Origin: Nemertoderma westbladi
Taxonomy: Eukaryota; Xenacoelomorpha; Nemertodermatida; Nemertodermatidae
Assembly: GCA_032718475.1 (NCBI GenBank)
Contig: JAUCBJ010000778.1
Coordinates: 1-34,649 of the forward strand
Direction of reading: 5' to 3'
DNA: 34,649 nucleotides
Made by a program: the position numbers and the translations under genes. The notes beneath the pieces were generated by a model, which saw only the letters and a program-made list of their open reading frames with translations, searched no databases and had not been told where the DNA came from. Within the stretch, counting starts at the first letter, position 1. Each line of letters starts with the position of its first letter. Positions 23,601 to 30,244 of the stretch are shown piece by piece.

Positions 23601-26550
23601 TTGGTTGCCAGGGAACTAATACTACACAGTAAGAGTTGGTTCTTTGGTTGCCAGGGAACTAATACTACATAGTAAGAGTTGGTTCTTTGGTTGCCAGGGA
23701 ACTAATACTACACAGTAAGAGTTGGTTCTTTGGTTACCAGGGAATTAATACTACACAGTAAGAGTTGGTTCTTTGGTTGCCAGGGAACTAATACTACACA
23801 GTAAGAGTTGGTTCTTTGGTTGCCAGGGAACTAATACTACATAGTAAGAGTTGGTTCTTTGGTTGCCAGGTAACTAATACTACACAGTAAGAGTTGGTTC
23901 TTTGGTTGCCAGGGAACTAATACTACATAGTAAGAGTTGGTTCTTTGGTTGCCAGGAAACTAATACTACATAGTAAGAGTTGGTTCTTTGGTTGTCAGGG
24001 AACTAATACTACACAGTAAGAGTTGGTTCTTTGGTTACCAGGGAATTAATACTACACAGTAAGAGTTGGTTCTTTGGTTGCCAGGGAACTAATACTACAC
24101 AGTAAGAGTTGGTTATTTGGTTGCCAGGGAATCTAGATGATAATTTTCACTATATTCTAGAAGACTCGCATAGTATTCCCTACGTGTAATGTCTGTGGAG
24201 TACATTTATGGATACTGATTTAGATTACCGATACCGATTACCGTTATAGGTTTAGCTGTACACATTGGTTAAATTTTCCCCAGCAATCATTATTTTCATA
24301 ATTTTTCAGGTGTTTAACAGTGTTTTTCATAAGCAACCCTTAGGTTTTACTGTTTTCTAGTGTTTTCAAACTTTATATTATACCATCAAAAGTTGACTGA
24401 CAGATTTGAATACAAATGGAATCCTGTGATGATTTAGAAGTTCTTACCAAAAATCTGCCTACAAAAACGACCCCTGTGGTTCGAAAGAACCTAATATCAC
24501 TCCAATCAACACAGTGAAAAAAACAAAAAGTGAAGAAACAGCATGATCAACTGCGAGGCATACAGTTCATTCAACCTAATTGGTTCGGACCACAGAATTG
24601 TGACTGCAGAGATCAGACTCAGTTTGAGAGCCAGCAAACCCAGGACAAGCAAGCAAATCAACTATGACTGGGAGAAACTCAGAACAGACAATGCTGTAAA
24701 GGATGCTTACACAGTAGAAGTTCAAAACCGCTTTGAAGCACTTCCGTCAATTGATGAAGACCAATCCAACGATTCAATATACCAGAATATAATAACAGCC
24801 CACAAGGAATCAGCTAATAGGCATATCCCCCAGAGACCCAAACGAAAACAGTATGTGCCATGGCAAAACTCTGAGGTTACTTGTAAGAGAGAAGATCTTA
24901 AGATAGCCTACAAAGTTAAAACCGAACAACCAACAACCGAAAACATTAACAAGGTTGAGAAAACTAAGGACGATCTTAAATTGGCCTACAACATCAGCCA
25001 GGAAAAGTACATACAGGATGAAATTGAAGCAATTACAACTGCCCACATACAGCAACAATCAAGACTTACCTGGCATACTGTAAATGAGGTATCTGGTCGG
25101 AAAAGTTGTGCAAAGGGGCGCCTCAAGCCGATAGTCCTGAAGAACGTGTTGGGAAGTGGAAAAATCACTTCAGCAACTTGCTTGGCAGCCATCAAACATC
25201 GAGGACAGCCCTACAAGGAAAATATATGACAAGACACTACCTATAGAAACAGGGGACTTCACACCTGCCGAACTCCAAAGAAGCATTAAAAGCATGTCCA
25301 ATAATAAAGCGAGTGGATTAGATGAAATCCCAGCGGAGGTATGGAAACCCGGAGTGCTAAACAGACCATTATTGAATGTTTGCAACCGGATGTTAAAAGG
25401 GGAAAAGCCAACACCAATTTGGACTAAGGGTCAACTAAAGCCTCTCCCCAAGAAAGGAGACCTCGGCATACCAACAAACTATCGTGGGATCTGTCTGCTT
25501 GTGGTAGCTGCCAAAATATACAATAAAATGATTCTCTATAGGATTAGGCCTTAGGAATTTAGGAATTAAGTAAAAGAATCTCCCCGCAGTCATGACTTTT
25601 GTGGACTTCACGAAGGCATTCGACTCCATCCGTAGAGGTAAAATGCTTGAAATCCTAAGAGCTTATGGAATACCAGAAGTAATTGTTGCTGGCATTGGAT
25701 TGTTATATTGTGACACAGACTCTCACCAGATGGTGAAACTGAGTTTTTCTCAATCCTGGCTGGCGTACTGCAAGGTGACACATTACTATTTGTAATTGTG
25801 CTGGATTACGCAATGAGGACGGCCACAAAGGGTGAAGATCTGGGATTTACACTTCAAGAACGCAGAAGTAGTAGATATCCGGCAACTACAGTCACAGATA
25901 CCGACTTTGCGGATGACATCGCCCTGCTCTCTAATACGCTAGCAGATGCACAGCTTCTACTAAATAAAGTGCTGCTAAGGAGGTTGGATTGCATATAAAT
26001 TCTACCAAGACCAAATTCATGACCTTTAAATGTTTATGGAAACTTGACAACCATTGATAATAATCAACTAAGGTAGGTCGACGACTTCCAGTACCTTGGA
26101 TCATGGATAGAGAGTAGCAAAAAGGACATAGAAGTTAGGAAAGCAAAGGCTCTATCAAATTTAGGATAAATTTAGGTGTTTTAACAACACAGAAATACCA
26201 TTAAGGGATCTCAAAATTCTTATTTGTTTAATAGAATCTGATGCACCAAAAAGGATGAGTATTTATTATTAGTTCAGAACTGAATAAGAAATCAACAAAA
26301 GTACCAGTTTATTATTATATATATTTATATTAATTTTATATATATTTTATATTTTATATATATATTTATTGTAATAATAACAGCCTATACGCAGCATTGT
26401 CATTTTATTTTATTAACTGAATCATCGCCTACGCTGTAAGAAGCCGTAGTTATTCAGCATTCGTTCAACATAAGCCTATTCAGTCAGTCAAATCAGCCCA
26501 GAATTCTAGTGCTCAATAATAAACGAAGGCATATAGGAAGAACATAATTA

Positions 26551-26607
<57 letters not shown>

Positions 26608-29600
26608 AATTACAGAGAGAGCAATGGGGGCGTATTTGGCGTATTGAATTCATAATTGGACTACGATTTTTTAATTGACCAAACCAAAAAGAAACACATA
26701 AAACACAACAGTTCAAAGAGGATAAGTAGAGACACAATATTATATAGATAACAAATTACATACCGGTACTTGAAAAACCAGATAGGGTGGGAAACTGGAC
26801 GTAATAAAAATTCATCCCTCTCCAGGGGAAATTCGACGCAAATAACAGCTGATTATTCTCAAAAATAAAACTGTAACCTGTTCGACTGTGCTTAGTTTAT
26901 TGTTTTGGTTAAAATAACGTGCCACTGTAACCCGCTCCTTTCCCTACATAGAGAATTTAACATTGAGGCGGGATATTAATTCCGCCCATGTGAAGAATAC
27001 CAGGATTTCACTTTTCGGTCGACTTTTTATTGGAATTTTATATACGAAGATTTTTTATTTTTTTAATTTATCTTTATTAAGTGTTTTATAGAGCTTATTT
27101 CTGTCTTATAACCTGTACAAATGTACATATACTAATTCGTTTATTGTTTTGGTTATATTCAGCCCTTCTGTAACCTGTGTTTTTGGTGAAAACCTGGTAT
27201 TCTTCACGTGGGGGTAACTGCAAAGTGAAATATAGCGGCAGAAAGTCTGGTATTCTTCACATGGGCCATTAATTCGCCAAGGCAGGTTTTGCGTCCAGCC
27301 CCCCCCCCCCCCCCCCCTGTCTCTGAAAAACATAATACGAATAAGAACTTTAGGTTTCGTTATGTATTTTTTAGTAACGTTAGCAGTAATGCCTTAAAAT
27401 GGGGTGTGACACAAGCTAGATTTAAATAAAAATATACAAATTAACGAATGATTAAAGGGAGCCATCCCGGTTCATTCCAAATTGAGACATCCCTAACCTG
27501 TTCCCCCACCCTCATAATTATTTAACTTAGTAATATGTGTGCACCTACCGTACTAATGAGTTTACTTGGAATTTATAAAAGGTTATAAATTTTTGTCCTC
27601 TTTTTTTGTCGGTTGCATCAAAAATACTACAACCCTAGGAATCATATGTATTCATTATACGCCTACAAAGAAACAAATAGTGTGACAGAAAAAATGTTAA
27701 TTTGACATGAAAAATATTGAAATTTCTGTTTCATTTATTCGACAGGCATTTTTAAATTTTTAAATGAACCAATAATCTGCAGTTTTTTAATACATTTTAT
27801 TCCGTATATTTATTTTGAAATTTCCGTATATTACGTCTGAATAAATGTACAATAAAATATGAACTCACGACGTCTCAGTTTGATAGCATCTCCTCTCTCC
27901 AGGTTGCTGAACTTAGCTGGCCGACCCGCCGCACCACCGACAGCCAGTCGACGATCAGGCAACCCTCCCGTCTGTAGCACACGACGTCGGCGTTTTGGTA
28001 ACTTTTTACGGACACTAAAATACACACAAATGTAAAACAAATAAAATGATAAACAAAACTTAAGGGAAAAAAAGTTCAAGATTTAACAAATACAATATTT
28101 AAAATTTCATAGTCCCGTTATGCATTGTATAGATGTCGGAAATAATGGATGCTTTGTCAGAACTGAGAGCCTTCAGCGAACTGTAATAAAATGGGCGTTC
28201 GTTTTCCAAATGTCTTGTGTGGGTCATGGTCAGTAGCCAATTAATTTTATTATGCTATCGTCTATGTAATGTGTTGGGCCATTTTAATTATTTTACTTGA
28301 TATTTTACTTAGATATATAACCGGCTTGACTGGATTTGAACGAAATGAAAATGAATTAATAATAACTACCATAGTATAATGAAAATGGTTAAAAAAGTAA
28401 AAAAAAATAAGTTTTTTTCGGTCGTTAGGCCAGGGATTGCGCACAAAGTCTGACGACTTAATTCCAGTGCGGTCCCCCCAGAACTATACTCCCCAGAGGA
28501 AATTCCAGTACTCATTTAGCTATCATTTAAGGATGCAACTTCGAATTGGTGCCGAAACGAAAACTGCCCTTGCCCCATGCGGGGATCGAACCCACGACCT
28601 CCAGGAGATGTGAATCCAATGCAACCACTACACAAAGGTGGAACTTTCGCTGAGTTGGATGCATTTATGCTGCACGAAGAACCCACACTTGTACATAATT
28701 GCATGTCAAGTAGTAAATAATAAACATGTTTGGGTAATACAGTGTACACGAAATTGTATAGTATTTCCATTTCGGAAACAATACATTTTACATTAATACC
28801 GAAAGATATGAATTGGGAAGTGGGAAGAGTGTTAAACTCACCGAACATGTTGGTAAAACATTGCGAAATTGGAAACAATAACCGGGACTGGCAGAGCCAA
28901 TGTGAGCACGCCTGTTACAGCGCATACAGAGCCGACTAACATCCCAGGGTAGGTTTTAGGAACAATATCACCGTAGCCAACAGTGGTCATTGTCGCAACA
29001 GCCCACCTACAAATCAAAATTTATTCATAATTATATGTCATTCTGTAGTTTATCCCAGCTTTTGTGCAGGTGTCCTTGGAATGTTGTATTTTTATGAATA
29101 ATTATCTTTGACTTATTAACGAGAGTGTAAAAACCCTACTGTATACTACTACGGTACTGTAGAACAGGGTAGGTGTAAAACGCGGATCCGGATACCAAAA
29201 TTATCAATTAAGGGAAAGGAGCAGGTTACAGTGGCACGTTATTTTAACCAAAACAATAAACTAAAGTCAAGAGAACAGGTTATAGTTTTATTTTTGGGAG
29301 TTATAAAAATGTAAAAAAATCGACTTCCGTAGATACAATGTTAAATGTAGAATCCGGATCCGCGTTTTACTCTGACCCTGTAGAAAAATCACTCGAAATA
29401 TTTCACTTTATTTTACATTGGTATCATTTGCTAATTTTAGAATGTTACTAAAGTAATATTGTAAGTAATGAAAATTCAAAAACACTACATGCTCATTACT
29501 TCACAAAATCAAGTTCATATATCATTGTTATTATGCTGTACTACTACTGTTACACCATATCATAGTAATAAAGTAATTAAATGACTTTATCAGAGGAAGA

Positions 29601-30244
29601 ACAACAATACGAGTAGTTATATTAATAATTAATTATCCATGTCTATGAATATATGGATAATATTTATTACATTTCACTCACCAGAACCAATCTATAATGG
29701 AGAATAAGGGTTGCGATTGCCCGGGGGAGTCGATAAGCCGTTCCGCAAAGTAAATCAACGATGCGAAGATGACGACCGTGAAGATAAGGAAGAGGATGAG
29801 CATAAAGAGAACCCCGGCAGAGGTTCGGAGTGTGTGGATGAGGATCTTAAGTCCGGGGGAGTGGCGGGTGAGTTTAAATATCCGAAATATTCGGACTACG
29901 CTAAGAAACTCCAGAAGTTCACTAAGGTTTTCTTCTCTAACGTCGAAGGAATCTAGGATGACGTCTGTGTAGAAGAAACTCGTCGCGGCGAAGTCGATTA
30001 TATTAATAAAGTCTTTGATGAATTGCAACTTTGAGGGGCAGACTGTGAATCTGACGGCGATCTCGAATGTGAACCACCCGATACAGACGCACTCGAGGTA
30101 GTTGAAGATTTTTTTAACGAACTTTTCATCGGTACCGGTCGCGTTGCCTTGCCTATTGCTTTGATCTTTGAGCGTGGGCAGTGTGCCCAGACAAAATACA
30201 CTGATGGAGGTTATTATGCAAAGAACCGATACAATTGCGATGCA
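14477..30244 (-). CDS. Shaw: Shaw/Kv3-type voltage-gated potassium channel gene, S1 to C-terminus (5' exons outside window)
   Basis: The pore-forming subunit of a tetrameric delayed-rectifier K+ channel in the plasma membrane. Six exons join with compatible phases and GT-AG sites: 30244-29682, 29006-28842, 28014-27869, 19436-19293, 17238-16120 and 14604-14477. They total 2265 nt, giving 754 residues and a stop. Visible features are S1-S6, a reduced-charge S4, the selectivity filter TTVGYGD, a [10 protein letters not shown]6 gate and a basic post-S6 segment [11 protein letters not shown]. The S4/S4-S5 stretch ([19 protein letters not shown]) and the post-S6 basic motif point to Shaw/Kv3 rather than Shaker, Shab or Shal. 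An alternative last exon (21636-21485) also fits in phase. The T1 tetramerisation domain and start codon must lie right of 34649, because the first exon here begins in phase 0 inside S1. Confidence 0.9.
14762..15720. mobile_element. TTA-flanked terminal-inverted-repeat element (PIF/Harbinger-like, non-autonomous)
   Basis: Termini are GGGGCCATCCATAAATGACG (left) and its near inverse CGT...ATTTATGGATGGCCCCC (right). They are flanked on both sides by TTA (14759-14761 and 15721-15723). A 3-bp TTA/TWA duplication with GGG-starting ends is typical of PIF/Harbinger transposons. No transposase is present. The interior holds a LINE 3' fragment at about 15110-15347 and C-rich direct repeats near both ends (GTCACAAATCGTCACGAAAT at about 14834 and 15663). 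Confidence 0.8.
15110..15347 (+). mobile_element. LINE 3' end fragment (reverse-transcriptase C-terminus), frameshifted
   Basis: One frame gives [20 protein letters not shown] and, after a frame change, another gives [20 protein letters not shown] then [13 protein letters not shown]. This is the typical C-terminal end of LINE ORF2 proteins of the RTE/CR1 type. It ends in three TAG triplets (15339-15347). The same sequence lies inverted at 22551-22820. The frame 15064-15438 is therefore LINE-derived, not a host gene. Confidence 0.8.
16120..17238 (-). CDS. Shaw: Shaw channel exon: large 372-codon cytoplasmic tail exon
   Basis: Acceptor TTTTCTTTAG ends at 17239 and the strong donor GGTAAGT follows 16120. 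Phase 1 enters and leaves. The encoded segment is basic, serine- and proline-rich and probably disordered: [53 protein letters not shown] better-ordered acidic patch ([20 protein letters not shown]) and the following [19 protein letters not shown] lie mid-exon. Many R-x-x-S or S-P sites suggest phosphorylation, by inference only. GC content is well above the flanking DNA, consistent with coding. If read through the donor the frame stops a few codons later at TAA 16105-16103, so an unspliced ending is also possible. Confidence 0.88.
17334..17734. mobile_element. 401-bp inverted-repeat element with CCGTATTTA ends and TA flanks
   Basis: The left end TACCGTATTTA (from 17332) is mirrored by TAAATACGGTA (to 17736). 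TA on both sides fits a Tc1/mariner-type duplication. The interior contains several GGCGTTTATTCGAGG-like units, some of them tandem, at about 17369-17425 and 17693-17710. No transposase is encoded. The element lies in the intron between the two long-tail exons of the channel gene. Confidence 0.7.
17735..18692. other. Intron DNA without recognised features except a poly-C tract
   Basis: Apart from the C tract at 17963-17980, I see only AT-rich intron sequence of the channel gene. Confidence 0.5.
17963..17980. repeat. Poly-C tract, 18 bp
   Basis: Uninterrupted C on plus, therefore poly-G in the channel pre-mRNA, within the intron between 17239 and 19292. Confidence 0.95.
18693..18920. repeat. 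Dispersed repeat, copy 1 (GTGGGGCGAGC family)
   Basis: It starts TGTGGGGCGAGC and runs through AAGTAAGCGAG, GGTACCACTAACTCAATCGG, TTTTAAACGTTAATAACT, CCAAACTTGGTACA and GTGGCCTTCGAGAAGCTA to a poly-C tail. The second copy at 33762-34015 shares this order at high identity. The class is unknown: no terminal inverted repeats or coding capacity seen. Confidence 0.85.
18920..18940. repeat. Poly-C tract, 21 bp
   Basis: Uninterrupted C on plus, directly following dispersed repeat copy 1. Copy 2 at 33762 lacks it. Confidence 0.95.
18941..19292. other. Intron DNA, nothing recognised
   Basis: AT-rich intron of the channel gene immediately downstream, on the minus strand, of the exon donor at 19292. 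Confidence 0.5.
19293..19436 (-). CDS. Shaw: Shaw channel exon: start of the long C-terminal tail
   Basis: Acceptor GATTTTCTAG ends at 19437 and the donor GTAATT starts at 19292. The exon takes the phase-1 base to make CTT (Leu), encodes 47 codons beginning [10 protein letters not shown] and containing [10 protein letters not shown] and NNNDIDPP, and ends in phase 1. Its 144-nt length keeps the frame, so it could in principle be skipped without a frameshift. There is no known domain. The plus-strand frame 19304-19576 is its shadow. Confidence 0.8.
19953..20045 (+). repeat. Diverged copy of the AGGGAAA/GAGCAG small repeat
   Basis: AAGGGAAATGAGCAG, then AACCAAAACAATAAA and AGAACAGGTTA, occur in the same order as in the copies at 29205-29310 and 26815-26955 (inverted). 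Confidence 0.6.
20046..21484. other. Intron DNA, no feature recognised
   Basis: AT-rich sequence of the large channel intron. It would include the 3' UTR of the short isoform if the alternative exon ending at 21485 is real. No strong AATAAA was found close to that stop on the minus strand. The nearest clear ones are near 20567-20583. Confidence 0.4.
21485..21636 (-). CDS. Shaw: Candidate alternative last exon of the Shaw channel (short C-terminus)
   Basis: Acceptor TCTGTGTAACAG ends at 21637. The exon starts TG, which with the phase-1 C of the upstream exon gives CTG (Leu). It then encodes 49 residues beginning [10 protein letters not shown] and ending RFDVFTP, followed by TAG at 21487-21485. 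Joined to the three membrane exons this gives 1026 nt, exactly 341 residues plus stop. The tail is rich in Ser, Thr, Pro and Gln, and includes [10 protein letters not shown]. Kv3-family genes are known to use alternative C-terminal exons, so this is plausible, but splicing here is inferred from phase and site quality only. A chance open frame of this size is possible. Confidence 0.65.
21895..21950 (-). other. tRNA-like A-box fragment (Leu/Ser-type D-arm)
   Basis: The minus strand reads TTAGCCGAGTGGTTAGCGGG, close to the D-arm and A box of class II tRNAs, followed by a GGGATTAAATCCC hairpin. There is no B box or acceptor stem, so it is at most a pseudogene or SINE remnant. Confidence 0.3.
22105..22549. 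repeat. 23-bp minisatellite, left block (about 18 units)
   Basis: Consensus TTATTGCCTTTCACCTTAAA plus CCC, 23 bp, with a recurring G-to-C variant (TTATTCCC). The array continues at 23046-23190 after a LINE fragment. It is superficially telomere-like because of CCCTTA and AAACCC, but the period is 23 and it is interstitial. Confidence 0.95.
22551..23045 (-). mobile_element. LINE fragment interrupting the 23-bp minisatellite
   Basis: Read on the minus strand it gives [20 protein letters not shown], a decayed form of the conserved ESVLLYGSETW region of LINE ORF2. After a diverged middle it is homologous to the LINE end at 15110-15347, and it finishes in TAG triplets at 22559-22551. Minisatellite units resume directly on both sides. 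Confidence 0.75.
23046..23190. repeat. 23-bp minisatellite, right block (about 6 units)
   Basis: Same 23-bp unit as 22105-22549, with an extra CCCGTATTG variant (two copies). It is separated from the left block by the LINE fragment. Confidence 0.9.
23191..23528. other. Intron DNA, nothing recognised
   Basis: AT-rich sequence between two minisatellites inside the large channel intron. Confidence 0.5.
23529..24131. repeat. 43-bp minisatellite, 14 units
   Basis: Unit starts fall every 43 bp from 23530 to 24089. Each contains CTAATACTACACAGTAAGAG and TTGGTTCTTTGGTTGCCAGG. Variants are CATAG for CACAG, and TTACCAGGGAATTA at the ends of the fifth and twelfth units. Units abut with no spacers. Confidence 0.97.
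24132..24542. other. Intron DNA, no supported gene
   Basis: Contains a short plus-strand frame from about 24416 (33 codons starting [10 protein letters not shown]) just ahead of the LINE. It may be part of an upstream LINE region or chance. No motif is recognised. Confidence 0.4.
24543..26152 (+). mobile_element. LINE (non-LTR retrotransposon) copy with endonuclease end and reverse transcriptase, broken
   Basis: The frame starting at 24543 begins with the end of the AP endonuclease domain ([19 protein letters not shown]; the SDHR motif is catalytic). It then encodes the linker to the reverse transcriptase. After a frameshift near 25180 come the finger motifs ([31 protein letters not shown]), then [11 protein letters not shown] and, in another frame, the catalytic FADDIALLS. 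It shares most of its length with the inverted copy at 32040-33763. Compared with that copy it lacks roughly 110 bp near 25555. It stops at the IEVRKAKA segment near 26152, so it is truncated at both ends. The clade looks RTE/CR1-like but is not certain. It lies antisense to the channel gene. Confidence 0.9.
26153..26545. other. Intron DNA, nothing recognised
   Basis: AT-rich sequence with local TATATTT/AATATA runs near 26315-26370. Confidence 0.5.
26546..26610. repeat. (TA)n microsatellite
   Basis: About 60 bp of nearly pure alternating TA with single ATTATA interruptions. It is responsible for the Tyr/Ile-alternating spurious frame on the minus strand. Confidence 0.95.
26815..26955 (-). 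repeat. Intact copy of the AGGGAAA/TTTCCCCT small repeat
   Basis: On the minus strand it reads AGGGAAAGGAGCGGGTTACA, then AACCAAAACAATAAACTAA, GAACAGGTTACAGTTTTATT and CAGCTGTTATTTGCGTC to TTTCCCCTGG. The interior matches 29205-29310, and the two ends match the split copy at 14743/15810. It serves as the uninterrupted reference for that insertion. Confidence 0.75.
26983..27267. mobile_element. 285-bp inverted-repeat element with perfect 8-bp target duplication
   Basis: The ends read CGCCCATGTGAAGAATACC and, inverted on the right, GGCCCATGTGAAGAATACC. ATTAATTC flanks both sides exactly (26975-26982 and 27268-27275). An 8-bp duplication suggests hAT-type (or P-type) transposition. A third, inverted-orientation copy of the end motif (GGTATTCTTCACGTGGG, about 27194-27210) sits inside. 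There is no coding capacity, so it is a MITE. Confidence 0.85.
27299..27317. repeat. Poly-C tract, 19 bp
   Basis: Uninterrupted C on plus, in the large channel intron 24 bp after the right target duplication of the 285-bp element. Confidence 0.95.
27318..27868. other. Intron DNA, nothing recognised
   Basis: AT-rich beginning of the large channel intron, starting at the donor 27868 on the minus strand. Confidence 0.5.
27869..28014 (-). CDS. Shaw: Shaw channel exon: basic post-S6 segment
   Basis: Acceptor TATTTTAG ends at 28015 and the donor GTGAGT begins at 27868. It completes the split arginine and encodes [17 protein letters not shown] and a further 30 or so residues ending AIKLRR plus one base (phase 1). 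The [11 protein letters not shown] stretch matches the conserved basic segment just after S6 in Shaw/Kv3 channels, which independently supports the family call. This exon is the branch point: both downstream terminal options accept phase 1. Confidence 0.93.
28571..28642 (-). repeat. tRNA-derived SINE head or tRNA pseudogene
   Basis: The minus strand carries an A box (TTGTGTAGTGGTT, around 28635-28623) and a perfect B box (GGTTCGATCCC, 28592-28582) separated by about 30 nt, the spacing of a tRNA. The T arm (GTGGG/CCCGC) pairs well. The acceptor and anticodon stems pair poorly, so a functional tRNA is unlikely. It lies in the channel intron between 28014 and 28842, in the same orientation as the gene. 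Confidence 0.65.
28842..29006 (-). CDS. Shaw: Shaw channel exon: selectivity filter and S6
   Basis: Acceptor GATTTGTAG ends at 29007 and the donor GTGAGT starts at 28841. The two bases from the previous exon plus G complete the tryptophan, giving [14 protein letters not shown], the K+ selectivity filter. PKTYPGML and S6 follow (about 33 residues) with the PVP hinge in [11 protein letters not shown], ending FYQHV and a split arginine codon. The plus-strand open frame over this exon is a shadow. Confidence 0.96.
29165..29380. mobile_element. 216-bp CAGGG...CCCTG inverted-repeat element
   Basis: The left arm (CAGGGTAGGTGTAAAACGCG then GATCCGGAT) and right arm (ATCCGGATCCGCG then TTTTACTCTGACCCTG) form imperfect inverted repeats of about 29 bp. 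TAGAA borders both sides (29160-29164 and 29381-29385). Terminal CAGGG/CCCTG is frequent in hAT-type elements, but a 5-bp duplication is shorter than the usual 8. It contains a copy of the AGGGAAA/GAGCAGG small repeat. It lies in the intron splitting the channel pore. Confidence 0.8.
29682..30244 (-). CDS. Shaw: Shaw channel exon: S1 to the pore helix
   Basis: Acceptor TTTTATTTTAG ends at 30245. The donor is GTGAGT from 29681, leaving phase 2. The exon encodes 187 complete codons. S1 is about residues 1-20 ([19 protein letters not shown]). An S1-S2 loop follows with an N-glycosylation sequon at N34 (NAT). S2 is about 48-68, S3 about 77-97 ([18 protein letters not shown]), S4 about 113-128, S5 about 144-166, then the pore turret and IIDWF. 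In S4 the charged series is R118, R121, K124, R127. The positions that carry the outer two arginines in most Kv channels hold E112 and S115. Low S4 charge is a known property of Shaw channels. The exon ends in the middle of the WW pair of the pore helix. Confidence 0.95.

Noticed and set aside
23529-24131. Regular 43-bp array as a CRISPR
   Set aside because: Units abut with no unique spacers, and the context is an animal intron. It is a minisatellite.
28730-28939. Plus-strand frame opposite the S6 exon
   Set aside because: It overlaps the minus-strand exon encoding TTVGYGD and PVPVIVSNF and is its shadow.
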